Shown in pieces: positions 49,901 to 61,900 of a stretch of 64,000 bases of DNA; position 1 is the first letter of the stretch, and the number at the start of each line of letters is the position of its first letter. The DNA is from Mycteria americana (lineage: Eukaryota > Chordata > Aves > Ciconiiformes > Ciconiidae): NCBI RefSeq assembly GCF_035582795.1, contig NC_134373.1, forward strand, positions 31,156,501 through 31,220,500. The letters run 5' to 3'. The notes beneath the pieces are model-generated. The model did no database searches. It had not been told where the DNA came from and worked only from the letters and a program-made list of their open reading frames with translations. The translations under genes and the position numbers were made by a program.

Positions 49901-52900
49901 GCTCAGGTCATAGAGATGTGGCTCAAGGTGCCCTAAGGAGCTCTCTGCCAGGCACCAAGCCATGTCCCAAGCAATTTGCCCGCTACTTTTACAGAACCTG
50001 GCAAGAGCTGGGAGCAAAGCCTAGGTGTGTACGGAGTATATTAGCTGCCTGGGCTTGGGCTGTCCTTAAATGCTGGTTTCACCAACTCAAGTGTCCCATA
50101 GCTGGTGATACAGATGAGCATGGGGTAGGTCAGGTAGCCTGCTCTTCTTCCTCCACTCTGCTGGCCACCCAGGCACAGGGAGAAGGTTTAGCACTGTGTA
50201 TATGCATGCGACTGTGCATGTGTGTCTCCCCCACAAGCAAGGAGAGACTGCTCTCGGTTGAATGCCCTCACACAGTACTCCTGCAAAAAGGACCAAACTC
50301 TGCATCAAGTTCTTGATTCCTTCCAAATTATGAATTATGCAGGAAGAAAGAAGATCAACAGGAATCCTTTGACTGTACAAACTACAATATGTTACAACAT
50401 AGTTAAATTCTGACCTCTTTCTCTTAGAGTTCATCCCTCCATCAGGCTCTTGAATTTGCTCCCGTAGATTTAATTTACCCTATTAGTTTGAGGTTGACTG
50501 GCCTCAGCTTGGTAATCTCCTGTCTGATGGATACCTCTCATTTGCTGGCACTCTCTTATCTATGCTGTCATTACCAGCTCCTCAAAATACACAGGTTTCT
50601 TTTTCTATTTCTACACAGGAGAGGAAAAAAAAAAAAGAGTTCAGACATGGGAAGAAATGATGAGCTTATCAAGCCAAATTGGATTGAATTAGGTGACAGA
50701 GGATCTGAGTCATGCTACTTGTTCTGAATAAATTAATGGTCTCCCCTCCTTCCAGTCTCACAACACTCTTGAAGCAGTGCTTTTTCCTCTGAAATGCCAA
50801 AAAGCCCCAAAGCACTTCTCAAGTAACGTGAGCTGATTTGTGTGAACATTTACCATCACCTGAATGCAAGCTTGTTTGCTTAACATTTTATGCGCTGCAT
50901 GTCAATATTTACCCAGCCTTCCTAACAAGAGAATTGATAGTGTTCAATTTGCAAGCCCAATGCTGTGCGTTAGCCGTGACTTTGATATTGTCTTCTCTTG
51001 TTTTAGACCTCGGAGAGAAGCAAGTTTTTTTCCATCTTCTATTTATCCATTAATGCTGGAAGTTTGATCTCCACGTTTGTAACTCCTGTATTAAGAGGTC
51101 AGTGTTGATTTAGAATAAGACAATAAATTAACTGCCCTCTGACTACTCTGCTGTGCATAGTTAGGCTCTTATGACAACTGAATGGCAGAAATTATATTAT
51201 CTGTGGAGTGGCCAGTGTATTGCATTTACGCCTTGTTAATCCTGCCATAGCAGTGTAACAGATTTATAGTACTAGCAGACAAGTCACAGAAACTATATTC
51301 CTGGTTGTATTTCAAAGCCAGCCTGAACTGTAGAATTAAAATAGGAAAGGTGGAAGGACCATATATGGTCCATATATGACCATATATCACCATATATCAT
51401 CATCTAATCCTCCCCATTGCCAGTGAAGGCTTGCCTGCAGGTAGCCTTTGGATGGGGACTGATCTCTGCTGTCCTGTGCAGGTGTCAGGGCCGAAAAACT
51501 TAGCAGGGCTGGTCTCGAAGTCCTGCCTTCTCCCTCCCACAGGGTGCTGCTGACTTCTGGAGGGCTCTGTCCTGGCACCCAGGCGTGTCTGCATGCAAGA
51601 CTGCAGCCCTGAGCAACTAGCCTCGAAGACAAAGCACAGGCCTATGCCCCATTTAAGACCTACTTTATATTCTAGCCAGCTTGCACAACCCCTTTTAGTC
51701 CCTGAGTCTTGCTGCACTTCATTGTATCGCAGCGCCTAGAAGCCAAGGGGATTGGCACACTCTACATACAGACACAGGAGCAGAGCAGCAGGCCGTAGGC
51801 GATGGGGATAGGGACAAGGTAGTCTTCACATTTAGTAGCTTTTTTTTTCATTCTGTCCCATGGCCTCCAGGAAGCTTTCTTTGTTCAGAGTCGTTATTTT
51901 AACAGGCCGTTCATTTCACAAGGCTGTGTGCAATTGTGCTCGTCTCATATTTACACCATGTATACAGGCAAAGACAAATGCTGTATCTCTTGCTCTTTCT
52001 CTCACTGGGGTCCCCAGGCCAGCATTCTTTTGGGAATGGGCTTTTGCTCAATGTAGTCAGTGGGCAGATGAAAATCCAGTCCCCTTCGAACATGAAAACC
52101 TGTGCCAATATAGCCTAGCAATAAACTAGTTGCAACATGGAAATGAGGTGGAGAGGATGGGGAAAGAGTAAAATTTTTGCTAAGTGTGAAAACTTTTCTT
52201 GGAAAAGCAAGAAATGCAGTTCGTGGACATTTGGCGGAAATGTGGAATATATACTTTTAGGTGGAGGAGTCCAATTCATTTTGCATGTCAAAAGTTCAGT
52301 GGGCCCATAATGTTTTGCTGCCAGCTTTGTTGGATTTCAGCTAATTTGCTGAAAATAAGTAAATAAATGCTATGCACGCACACAGCTATGCAGCTGACCG
52401 TGGCTGCCCAGGGACAACAAACAGGAACAAGTGGAGGCTTTGGGGGTTGGTTTCCTGTTAACTATGTTGGCTTATTTTAGCCATTTTGTTATTACTCCAT
52501 GTAAGAATGCAGTAATTTGTAGCCACTGGTATACAAACACAGACCCTGCTGCTGGCTTTCTGTTTGCAGCTGGACTTCTAAATTCACATAGTGTGAGAAC
52601 GGACCTGGTCCAAGAGGTGCAGGGTTTCAGTGAACCATAGCTCAGATTGATCAAAGCCATGCTGTAACAAACCTGGCTTCCTGATGGGTTATTGCAAGAC
52701 CTGACATTTGGAGCAGGCTGCCTCTAGTGAGATTGGGAAGGTGGCGAGAAAGGGAACTGGAGTTTTAAGACTAATCCTGTGCTCCCACTTATATAGTAGG
52801 GGTATTGGCTTCCACTTTGTACACTGTAGGTCGCTATGAAATCAGAGTCAAGTTTTTAGCTCAATAACTCATGCAGCTGGTACAAATAATGTGGAAACAC

Positions 52901-55900
52901 AGTACTGGTTATTTAGATCTAGGCAAATACAGAAAGGCTTCAGTTTATTTTAAATGTTGCGGGTTTTTTCCAATTACAGTTCCTACTACTTCTTTCTACC
53001 TATTTGTCTGCCCCCTCCCTTCTACCATTCTCATCAATATCCCATTATCAGCTGCTTTTGCTGGCAGACACTAACCCTGCTTCCAAATTGTCTTCATCAA
53101 GGGAGGACAACTGTTTCAAGCAGATTCAATTCACAGTGTCAAGCACCAGCAAAGAAGATTTAAAGCCAGGGGAAGTGACTGATTTAAGAGAAGCAAATCA
53201 AAGGCCCCAGTAACATAAGTCTGACTGTAATGAGGTGCTTTTATTTCTGACTTCTTTTCCAGGGGATGTGAAATGTTTTGGAGAGGATTGTTATGCACTG
53301 GCTTTTGGTGTCCCAGCAGCACTGATGGTGTTGGCACTTGGTGAGTAGAAACAATAATGCTTGTAATAGGAGCTACCATTTTTGAGTTCATGGATAGATG
53401 AGAAAATGCACAAATTCACTAGCTCTGGATGGATACTGCAATGGGAAACTCAAGGGTTCAAGGTCATCCAAAAATTCCACAGTTGAGAACAGCAAGAAAA
53501 ATCACTAGTTCACTTAGTGGTGGGCAGACCATGGTTTTACTGCAATCTTTTATCATGATACTGATGAGAGGGTGGTCTAGTGGATGTTTCACAATACAAT
53601 TGCCTTGCTCTATAAAGCAAAGAGAGGCACCAAAGTGATTCTCTTGATGGCTTGCAGCTTTGCCTAAGAGCAGGCTTGGCCTTTGAACTGCAATTTGAGC
53701 AGTCCTCAGAGTTCCCCAGCTTATAGAAGAGCAGCTTAGCATGCCACTTCTAACCTTTCCACAGGCTCTTTGCAGCTTGGGGCCATCTTTAATGGCTCAG
53801 ACTTTTGCTTCAGATTTTATGTGCCACAGAAATCGCAGAAGGAGCCGAGTGAGATGTTACTTTATTCTGAGCTGTCTTACTTTGATTGGCTGAAGTAATT
53901 TGCGCAATTACAGTGGCAACTTATTATTATGTTGCAAAAAAAAGCCCTTATTGTCCAAGTGTCAGGAGGCAGCCGCAATCACCCTGCTTCCTAAAGCTTG
54001 CATCTTAGCCCCATTAATGTACTTGTCAAGATTTCTTCTTAAACCCTTAAAAAATACTCAGCAATTTCCACATTCTTACTGTTACTCCTTGGTAGCCAAT
54101 ATAGAAGACACCCCATTAGCTTTAGTTTCACAGTTGCAAGCTGCTGAGGGGAGCAGTCCCCTTATTACGCTGCATTTGAGAGGTTTTGTCACAGCATGGG
54201 GTGACTTCTCATTCAGCTTGTTAGCTTAATTGAGAGACCAAGCAATTGTGTGATTTCACCACAGCATCTGTGATTTGAAAAGTTTGTCCCCCAGAGAGTG
54301 CGAATGTTGCTCTCTTCTCTCAAACTTCCATCAGAGAGAAGAATCAGGACACTGGAGAAATGTCATCAGGCCACAGCTAATGTTACAGCAATTATTTTCA
54401 AAAAAGTGCATGGTCACGGGCCTGAGAAGCTTCTCTTTTCCCCTGTGGCCTGTTCCTATCAGTTTAAGGCAGCACAGGCTCTTCTGTGCACCACTGTGTG
54501 ATGAATGTTTCTAGCAGAGTAGTAGTTGCCCAGGGGAAAATGGACGTGTAAATATTGCAGTTTCAGTGAGGGCATCAATCGAAATGTGTTTTTAGCTAGT
54601 GTCCTGCTGCCAGATTCCACGGCCTGCCTGGCAAAGCAGCTCTGTGTTCTTTTGTAACATGCTAAAATGCTCTTGGAAGTGATATATTTGACTATGTGAG
54701 CAGCATGCAGAACTAGAGAAAATACCCTTTCAGCCCTGACTGGCCCTCTCCCCGTGATGATGGAAAGCAAGGATAGATTTAGAGGCAGAATAGAAATCTT
54801 ATAGAGCAAGATTTTCTGGACTGCTTCAGTTTCTGAAAGATGGGGGAAGATTGATACTATTTAATTCCAAATGCCAAACCTAATGCGGGAACCTCAGTTC
54901 CCAAAGGAGTCAATGGCATCGCCAGAAGGTATTTCAGCAAACCTAATGAATCACCTTTTAGAGGCACCAACAGGTCCACAGGGAGATGCTAAAAATTAGG
55001 TAGTGCAACTACCCACTCTGGGTGACTTCGGACAAGTGTCTTTCAGTGCGACTCAGCTGAACTGACTTCAGAGGTCTGTCTGACAGTTCTGCAAGTCAAA
55101 ACTGGATGCGAAGGGTCTTCATAGTCAGAAAAGAGAAATGGTGAGTTCCTTGCGGTGTCCCAGGCCTCCTGTGTTAGGACAGAGGTGCCTGCTTTTCTCC
55201 CCTGGCTGTGGACTGACCCAGACAATTGGGTTAGTTTAAAAAGTTGAGGTTGGTTTGTTATATGGATTTCATGCTCAGCTTTTATTGTGCTTCTCCCTGC
55301 TAACGTCTTTGGAATTACAATGTGCTCAGAGGCTCTCAAAGAGCAGGACAAATGATACGTAATCAGATAGCCCCGTCTCTGACAGGATTTTGAAGCCTCG
55401 GTCCAATATTCTTTGTGCTTTGAGGGAGAAAACAATATCTTAAATTGTATAACCCTTCGTGGAAACCATATATGGAGGTAATTTCTGTTAACACCAGTGT
55501 GTGATGCAGTGACCTTTGTGGCAGTTTCCACTGAAATGTGTGTGAGATGCAAGTACACAGAGAGCCCGCATTGGATCTAGATTAATCCTCACACGGTTGC
55601 AATAAGTCAGGGCTGATTTCCAACATCAGGTGCAGCAATTCAACGTGGATTGTACTTTAAGTTTAGCCTACAAAAAAGCATAGGAGGGGATTTTCAAATC
55701 TTTGATTCCCAGCATGAGTCAGATGTGGAGGTGCCTGTTGTGCCCGAGCAGATCATGAGAAGATGACGGTGACTTCCTAGGGATCACACTGCCTCTTGTA
55801 GGATGTTGCATTTTCTTCCATCTGAAGGCATTAAAGGAATCCTGTATATTTATTTTGTTAAAAATGCGATTCTGTAAGCCCCAAGGGCAGAGGATTTCTG

Positions 55901-58900
55901 TTGAATACAGGGGTGGGAGATCCTTCCCAGAACCCAGTGCAGGACTGAGCCTCAGTCATGTGAATTCCCATTTGGATTATAATATTTTTCAGTTGTGTTC
56001 ATTGCTGGAAGTGGACTGTACAAAAAAACGCCACCACAAGGGAACATCTTACTGGAAGTGTGCAAATGCATCGGAGTAAGTGTCTGCCATTCTCTCTTTT
56101 TCATACATGACTGAGGTTGCAAGTCAGAAAAGTGCAAAGGGAAAGAAAGGGGAGATGACATTTCAAGTTCTTCTATATGCTGCTCCTGGATATCTTGCTG
56201 ATGAGCTGTAAGGAATAAGAAACACATTTAGGTTCCTAGTTTATTCTTTCAGCACTTCAGTTGTTTTTCCTTAGCTCCATGAACTGTTCAGTTGATGTCA
56301 GTAGAACCACTAGTGGCAGATGCTGGTGGAAACTGAACTGAAAGGAAAATTCAGAAACTCGCAGAGTATCAGATATATGACTCAATTTTTTTCAGCTGAA
56401 TAATTTTACTGAAGTTTATCAGTTCAGCAGACAGTAATAGTACACATTCATATTATGCACATTCAGCATGTTCATGTAGATGCAAGAGACACCTGCTGAA
56501 GTTGCATTACAGCCTTATCAATTATTTTTCATAGTGTGTGAGCTGAATATAGTATGTGAAAAAATATTCTTCTTATTAGGTGGATAATGATTCTTTTTCA
56601 GGAAGCTGTTGCTAACAGCAGATGTTTTCTTTTTACCTAGGTCAATCCTAGTGACAGATTTACCTTGGGGAAACAGGCCAGATCTTGAAGATAGGATTTC
56701 TAAGTAAGGTCTGCCACTCTTTTTGCCAGGGTGGCTGTGTTCAGTGTGTTCACTGACTGGAGCACACAGCATAAACAAACAAGTTACAAATTTGGTGTCA
56801 CTGATTTCTCCTCCAGTGAGAAACCAACTTGAAAGCTGGTCTAGGAGTGAATGAAGCATGGGCTGCACCAGGAATAGGCAAAGAAAGGTCTACAGAACAA
56901 GAAGGGAGTGAGAGTTCTGGTTTTGACATTGCTTTGGTTAACGAGGCATTTCCTCCCCAGCACAGTGGTCAATCCAACAGGTGCTTTTTGGAAGAGAACT
57001 GAAGAAATTATGTTTAAAGCTTTATCATGTAGCAGGTTTTAAATCAAGCATGGAACAGTCTTTGGGGGCTAGTGTCAGATTTGTCTTTGAAAGACAAGCC
57101 CATGAGGTAGTTCATTCCCACATCATACCTTTAATCAACCAATGTTGCAGAAACTTCCCGGCAGAGAATTGGTCATAAAGCATCCAATCCGAGATCCTGG
57201 AAGTGTCCAGCAAAACCCCTGCAATTTTCTGGTGCTGCTTACATTTGGGGACGGGGAGGGCAGCCTTGAGTTGGGAATGTGACTAAGGCAGGTATGCCAT
57301 GAGGGAGTTACTCACCTCTTTTTGTGCCTAGTTTGCTATTAAAAACCGGCTGAAAAACCGCTCCCGTCAGATTCCAAAGAGAGATCACTGGCTGGACTGG
57401 GCATCAGAAAAATACTCGGTAAGTGATGCTCTACCTGGCAGGTTTGGAGGGGAAAGGAGGGAGACAGGCAGACAGACAGGGGAGACAGTAAGACTGGCCT
57501 GGCCGCACTGCTCCGCACATGCACCGGTCTCTCATTTGTCCTGTCCCTTCCCACATCTGTACTCTCCTGACCCTTAATGGACAGTTTAGGTGCTGCAATG
57601 AAATGCAGAAATGCAAATATGTCCAATATCACGAATATGTGCAATGAATAACTGCCATGCAGAAAGAAATAGGAGCTTGATGTGGCTTGAATCACCTGCT
57701 GGCTTTTTACCTCCATCTTACCTTTTTGCCTGTTCCCTTTATAGACACAGCTGATTGGGGAGGTTAAAATGGTGACACGTGTTCTCTTCCTCTTCATACC
57801 GCTGCCAATGTTCTGGGCCCTGTTTGATCAGCAGGTACAGTACAGTGCATTGCAGGTCTGCCTGCCGGCCTGGGTTTGCACCCTTGTCCTTCCAGGGTAA
57901 CACCAAAGCATCCTGGGGACACAGAGCGCCATGCTCCTACCAGGTGTCCAGGGGCTTGCTAAGGCAGTACCCACCATCACTGCTGGCCATCCCTTCGCAG
58001 TCCTGCCGGGTGTCTGGCACAGGAGGGTAAGAAGGAAGACTGTGCCCTGCCTACTAGCAGGAGTTACAGGGAAGGGAAGGAATAGATGGGAAATAAGACC
58101 TCCAGCACTTGTCGTCTTCTCTGTCCCCATGTTTTCTAGTCCCATAGGACATCTTGAAGTCTTCACAGCTGTCTGTTTTCTCCTTAGGGATCCAGGTGGA
58201 CTTTGCAAGCCACAAAAATGAATGCTGATTTTGTAAGTACTTAATGTCACCAGAGCTGGTAAGACTAGTAGTAACATCACTGTCTTGCTTTTTAACCAGA
58301 GTCTCGCAGTACTAAGAGCATCTGCTTGATGAGTCTGGGTCAGTTGCACTTTTGGTGATGAGAAGTGAGAGGCTCTGTGCAGCCACGTTCAATTCATCGC
58401 AATACATCTTGGCAAGGAGCAAGGGCTGGGGAGGCATCAGCAGCCTGCAAGGTCAGGATTGCTGACCTACTGGCAACCAGTCACTCTGTGACCTTGAGCA
58501 GGTAGGGTTTCCAGCCTGCTATACCACTGAAGACAGGGAAGTCAGGGAAGGTTCACACAGTCCTTATAAGGTGTAACTAGATCTATTGTAGTTGTATATT
58601 TCTGCTCTGGCTTACTTGGTGATACATTAATGAAGTCTCTCAAAACCAGCAGGAATCTTGTGTATAAGGTAGAGATGTGATGAGGATTAATTAGTTAGTA
58701 GCCATAAAGTCCTTCAAAGTTGTGAATGGCAAATGGTGCAGGGTGCAGTGGCAGATAAATGTGGATCAGCTATCTGCCTAAAGATGCCACCATACAGGGC
58801 TGGTTTCCAGAAATGTATGTTTAAACAGGCCATCTAGATCTTACTTGTGGATGCTCACATCAGAATTTAGGGTTGTAAATGCCCATTTTCCAGTTTAAAA

Positions 58901-61900
58901 TTGACTTAAAGCCCAAAATTTGAGCCCTTTTATGTCACTCCTGTTAAAAATTGGGCTCTCAGCATGTGATACTCATTAGGCTTAATTAATTCAAATGAGG
59001 CATGAAAAAGACTACACCTTGGGTAATATTTATCCACCTCAGAAAGACAAAACAGTGAAAGTTCATGCAGTCTTTGTGATGTGTATCTAAAAACTTTGTT
59101 TTCTGCTGTTTTGCTCACATGCACTTAGTGATCCATTAGCAGATCTAAGAATCACCAGGTGTCACTTATTAAACTCTTTCTGGTGGAGAAGGACATATTC
59201 AGGGCTTTTTTGTCACACCAACTTGGATAGATTTTTGGCTTGTGTTTCAGTCTCATCCGCTCTCCACTGGTGAGTTGTCCCAATTCATGAAGGTGAGAAT
59301 TAACTGCAACATTGGGGTGATCCCACCATTAGGCTTGTTGGAGTTTATGTTTGTAATATTCCATGCTTCTCCCTTCTGCAGACAAAGGGCTCAGTTAGGA
59401 AGTCCGGAGTTAAACAAGGAACGATTTAGCGCGAGATGAAATATTTGCAGGCTTGTTTCCTAATGGCACATTTGTATAGTGTGCACAAAGTATCAGGAGG
59501 GGATATTTGCCTGATATTTTTAATTGTAAGACTCCTTTGCTGTGACCAGTGGTTTCCACTCTCCCAGGAGGCAGCTGCCGGCAAAGACAGGCAGCCATTC
59601 TAGATTTAGCTCAGGACAAGCCTGGCAGACAGGAGACAAACCCCCACAGCGCTTTCTTGGAAAGATATTATTTCCTTCCTCATTTTCCCCCCTCTTCTCT
59701 TCATCTTAATTTCAAATGAAAAGCATTGCATGGAGTTCAGACAAACACCAGCCCCACCTTGGAGACAACTCATCGGTTCCTTTTGGGGACTGGGATCTCT
59801 CCGTCCATCCCTGTTGACCTGGGCCGATTGTGGGGGCTGGGTACAGTGATGCAAGGGTGAGGCACCTCTTGTAGCCTTGAGGACTCGGCTCAAACCAAGA
59901 AGTCACAGTTGACCAAACTCCATTAGATGCCCTCGGCAGATGGAAGGAGGAAAGAGGTGTTTGTGCAGCCCACTGGCTCAGGGATTGTCTGTTGTTACCC
60001 TTTTGGGGTGCTTCGGAGAAATGCCAACAGAGCTCAGAGGGTCCTGAAGCTTGAGAGCACTCACCTGACTGAGGATTTGGGCTTTTCCCATTACAGAAGC
60101 AGGGAGGGAGGAAGCTCTAAGCCCAAATCCCAACTTGGGCACTAACATGCCCATTCTCCCCCACTCACCTAGTTCATGGCTCAGCCAGTCTGAAAGATGG
60201 GTCTCAGTACCTGTCATAGGCTGTCTCCCAGCTGCCATATATCAAGGACTGAGTGTAGCTTCCTTCTGCAAAACGATTCTCATCAAACACTGTGTCCTTA
60301 GACGACAAGTGTCAAGAGCACAATATCAGCTGCTAAAGCCAACATAAAGCATTTGAGGAAACCACCTTTGCTGCTAGGGCCTCTACTGGACTGGTTGCTT
60401 ATTTGCCATATGCACTGTTATTTTATGTGTTTATGAATCACTTGGCATATCTTTTTGTTTCAGGGAATATATGTCCTTCAGCCTGACCAAATGCAGGTAA
60501 AAGATACTATAGGGTAGGAAATAGCCCTTTGAAATGTATTTTCTTTTTCTCTCTCATTTTTATTTTTCTCATGGGACCAGTGGCCTTTCTCTGCTCCTTT
60601 TGAAGGTAATAGCAGTGCTCCTGCTGACTGCTGCGGTGTGGACTCTGCCTTATTGCTCACTAGCTGTTTTGCAAGCTTAGCCTTGGGGTTCAGAAGACCC
60701 CAAGGATGTCCTAACACGGAGGTTGAATCCTGCAGAATAGTGCAGAGGTGTGGGGAGACATGCCACCATAATAGTTCTTGAACTAGTGCTGGCGTATGGA
60801 GGATACAAGCTGTGCCTCCTCTTAACATGCCCCTGTGCTGGGATGAGTGTTGTACCTGAAATATGTTTCCTTCCTCCCTTTCTGCAGGGCAGATGAAAAT
60901 GTGAAGGCTCCAGGATGGTGCTGTGTTGTCACAGTTGATTACAATTCTTATGCTGAACAGCTCTGGAGAAATTCAAAGCTGTTCTGTTCCCTGAAATCTT
61001 CCTTCGACACTGAAACAGCATTTCTCTCTTGTTCTCCATCACTCTCTATTTTTTTTTGCTCTGCCACTGCTGGCTGGCAGACAAGCTCTGCCCTTCCCAG
61101 GACAAATTTAGTTCCTGGGGGATTAACAAACTGTGTGGAAGTGCAAGAAATTACCAATCTCACAGAACAGTGCCTGTTCCTCTGGGATTTTGCTGAAGTC
61201 CCAAGATGTTTCCATTATTGCTGATTTCTTGTAAGGTCCCACCACAGCACCGAAGGTCACCTGCCTCTATTGTCAGTGGGTTTTGTACTCTTTAAAAACA
61301 TAATGCTTTAGTTCTCTCTTCATGGAAACTGGGCCAGTGATGCTTGCTTACCTCTTGGAGGGGAGGATATGAACAAAATGTATTCGTGCCTGTGAAAACT
61401 AAATAGCAGAAGCTGCCGAAGTGCAAACTATGATTATGTTTTAAAAGGAGGTTTTTAAGTGTTTGTTCATGTCCTTTCTGTAATGGAATTATTTCTGGAG
61501 GACAGTGCTTTATGAGTTTAATTACTGAAAGTTGCTTTCTAGTCACTAAACTCCCATTCTTTTGTGTTGCAGTTCTTAAATCCACTTCTTATTCTTGTCT
61601 TCATCCCAATTTTTGACCTTGGGCTCTACCCCCTGATAAACATGTGCAAATTTAATTTCACGTAAGTACTTGGGGACAATGCAGATGCCTCCATGCTTTT
61701 TCTTTTGCAGCAAGTGTGCAGAAGAGCTTTTAAGGAGGAGGAACACAAATTTCCGTTCACCCTACCCAGTACTTGCCTCTACTTCAGCCCCAAGAGGCAG
61801 CATCACCCTCTTCCATAGGTCCTGGAAATTCCAGAGAGGAAAATTCAGTGATGTTGGATTCTGCTCTGTACAGATCTTTCCTGAAAGCAGATATGAACAG

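Larger units (their letters stand above)
45829..51006 (+). other. SLC15A2: SLC15A2 intron 5
   Basis: The longest intron in the window (5.2 kb). It holds a sense CR1 remnant (46.8-47.0 kb), a MIR-like remnant (47.5 kb), a weaker one (48.1 kb) and an enhancer-like block (48.5-48.8 kb). Confidence 0.95.

Noticed and set aside
55043..55558. 171-codon open frame on the minus strand in intron 7
   Set aside because: No similarity to any family I know, no splice partners, composition of ordinary intron DNA.
57828..58349. 173-codon open frame on the minus strand
   Set aside because: It lies antisense to exons 10 and 11 and intron 10 of SLC15A2 and has no known domain; a shadow frame.
58440..58560. 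Possible MIR remnant in intron 11
   Set aside because: Only one 20-base segment resembles the MIR core; not enough for a call.
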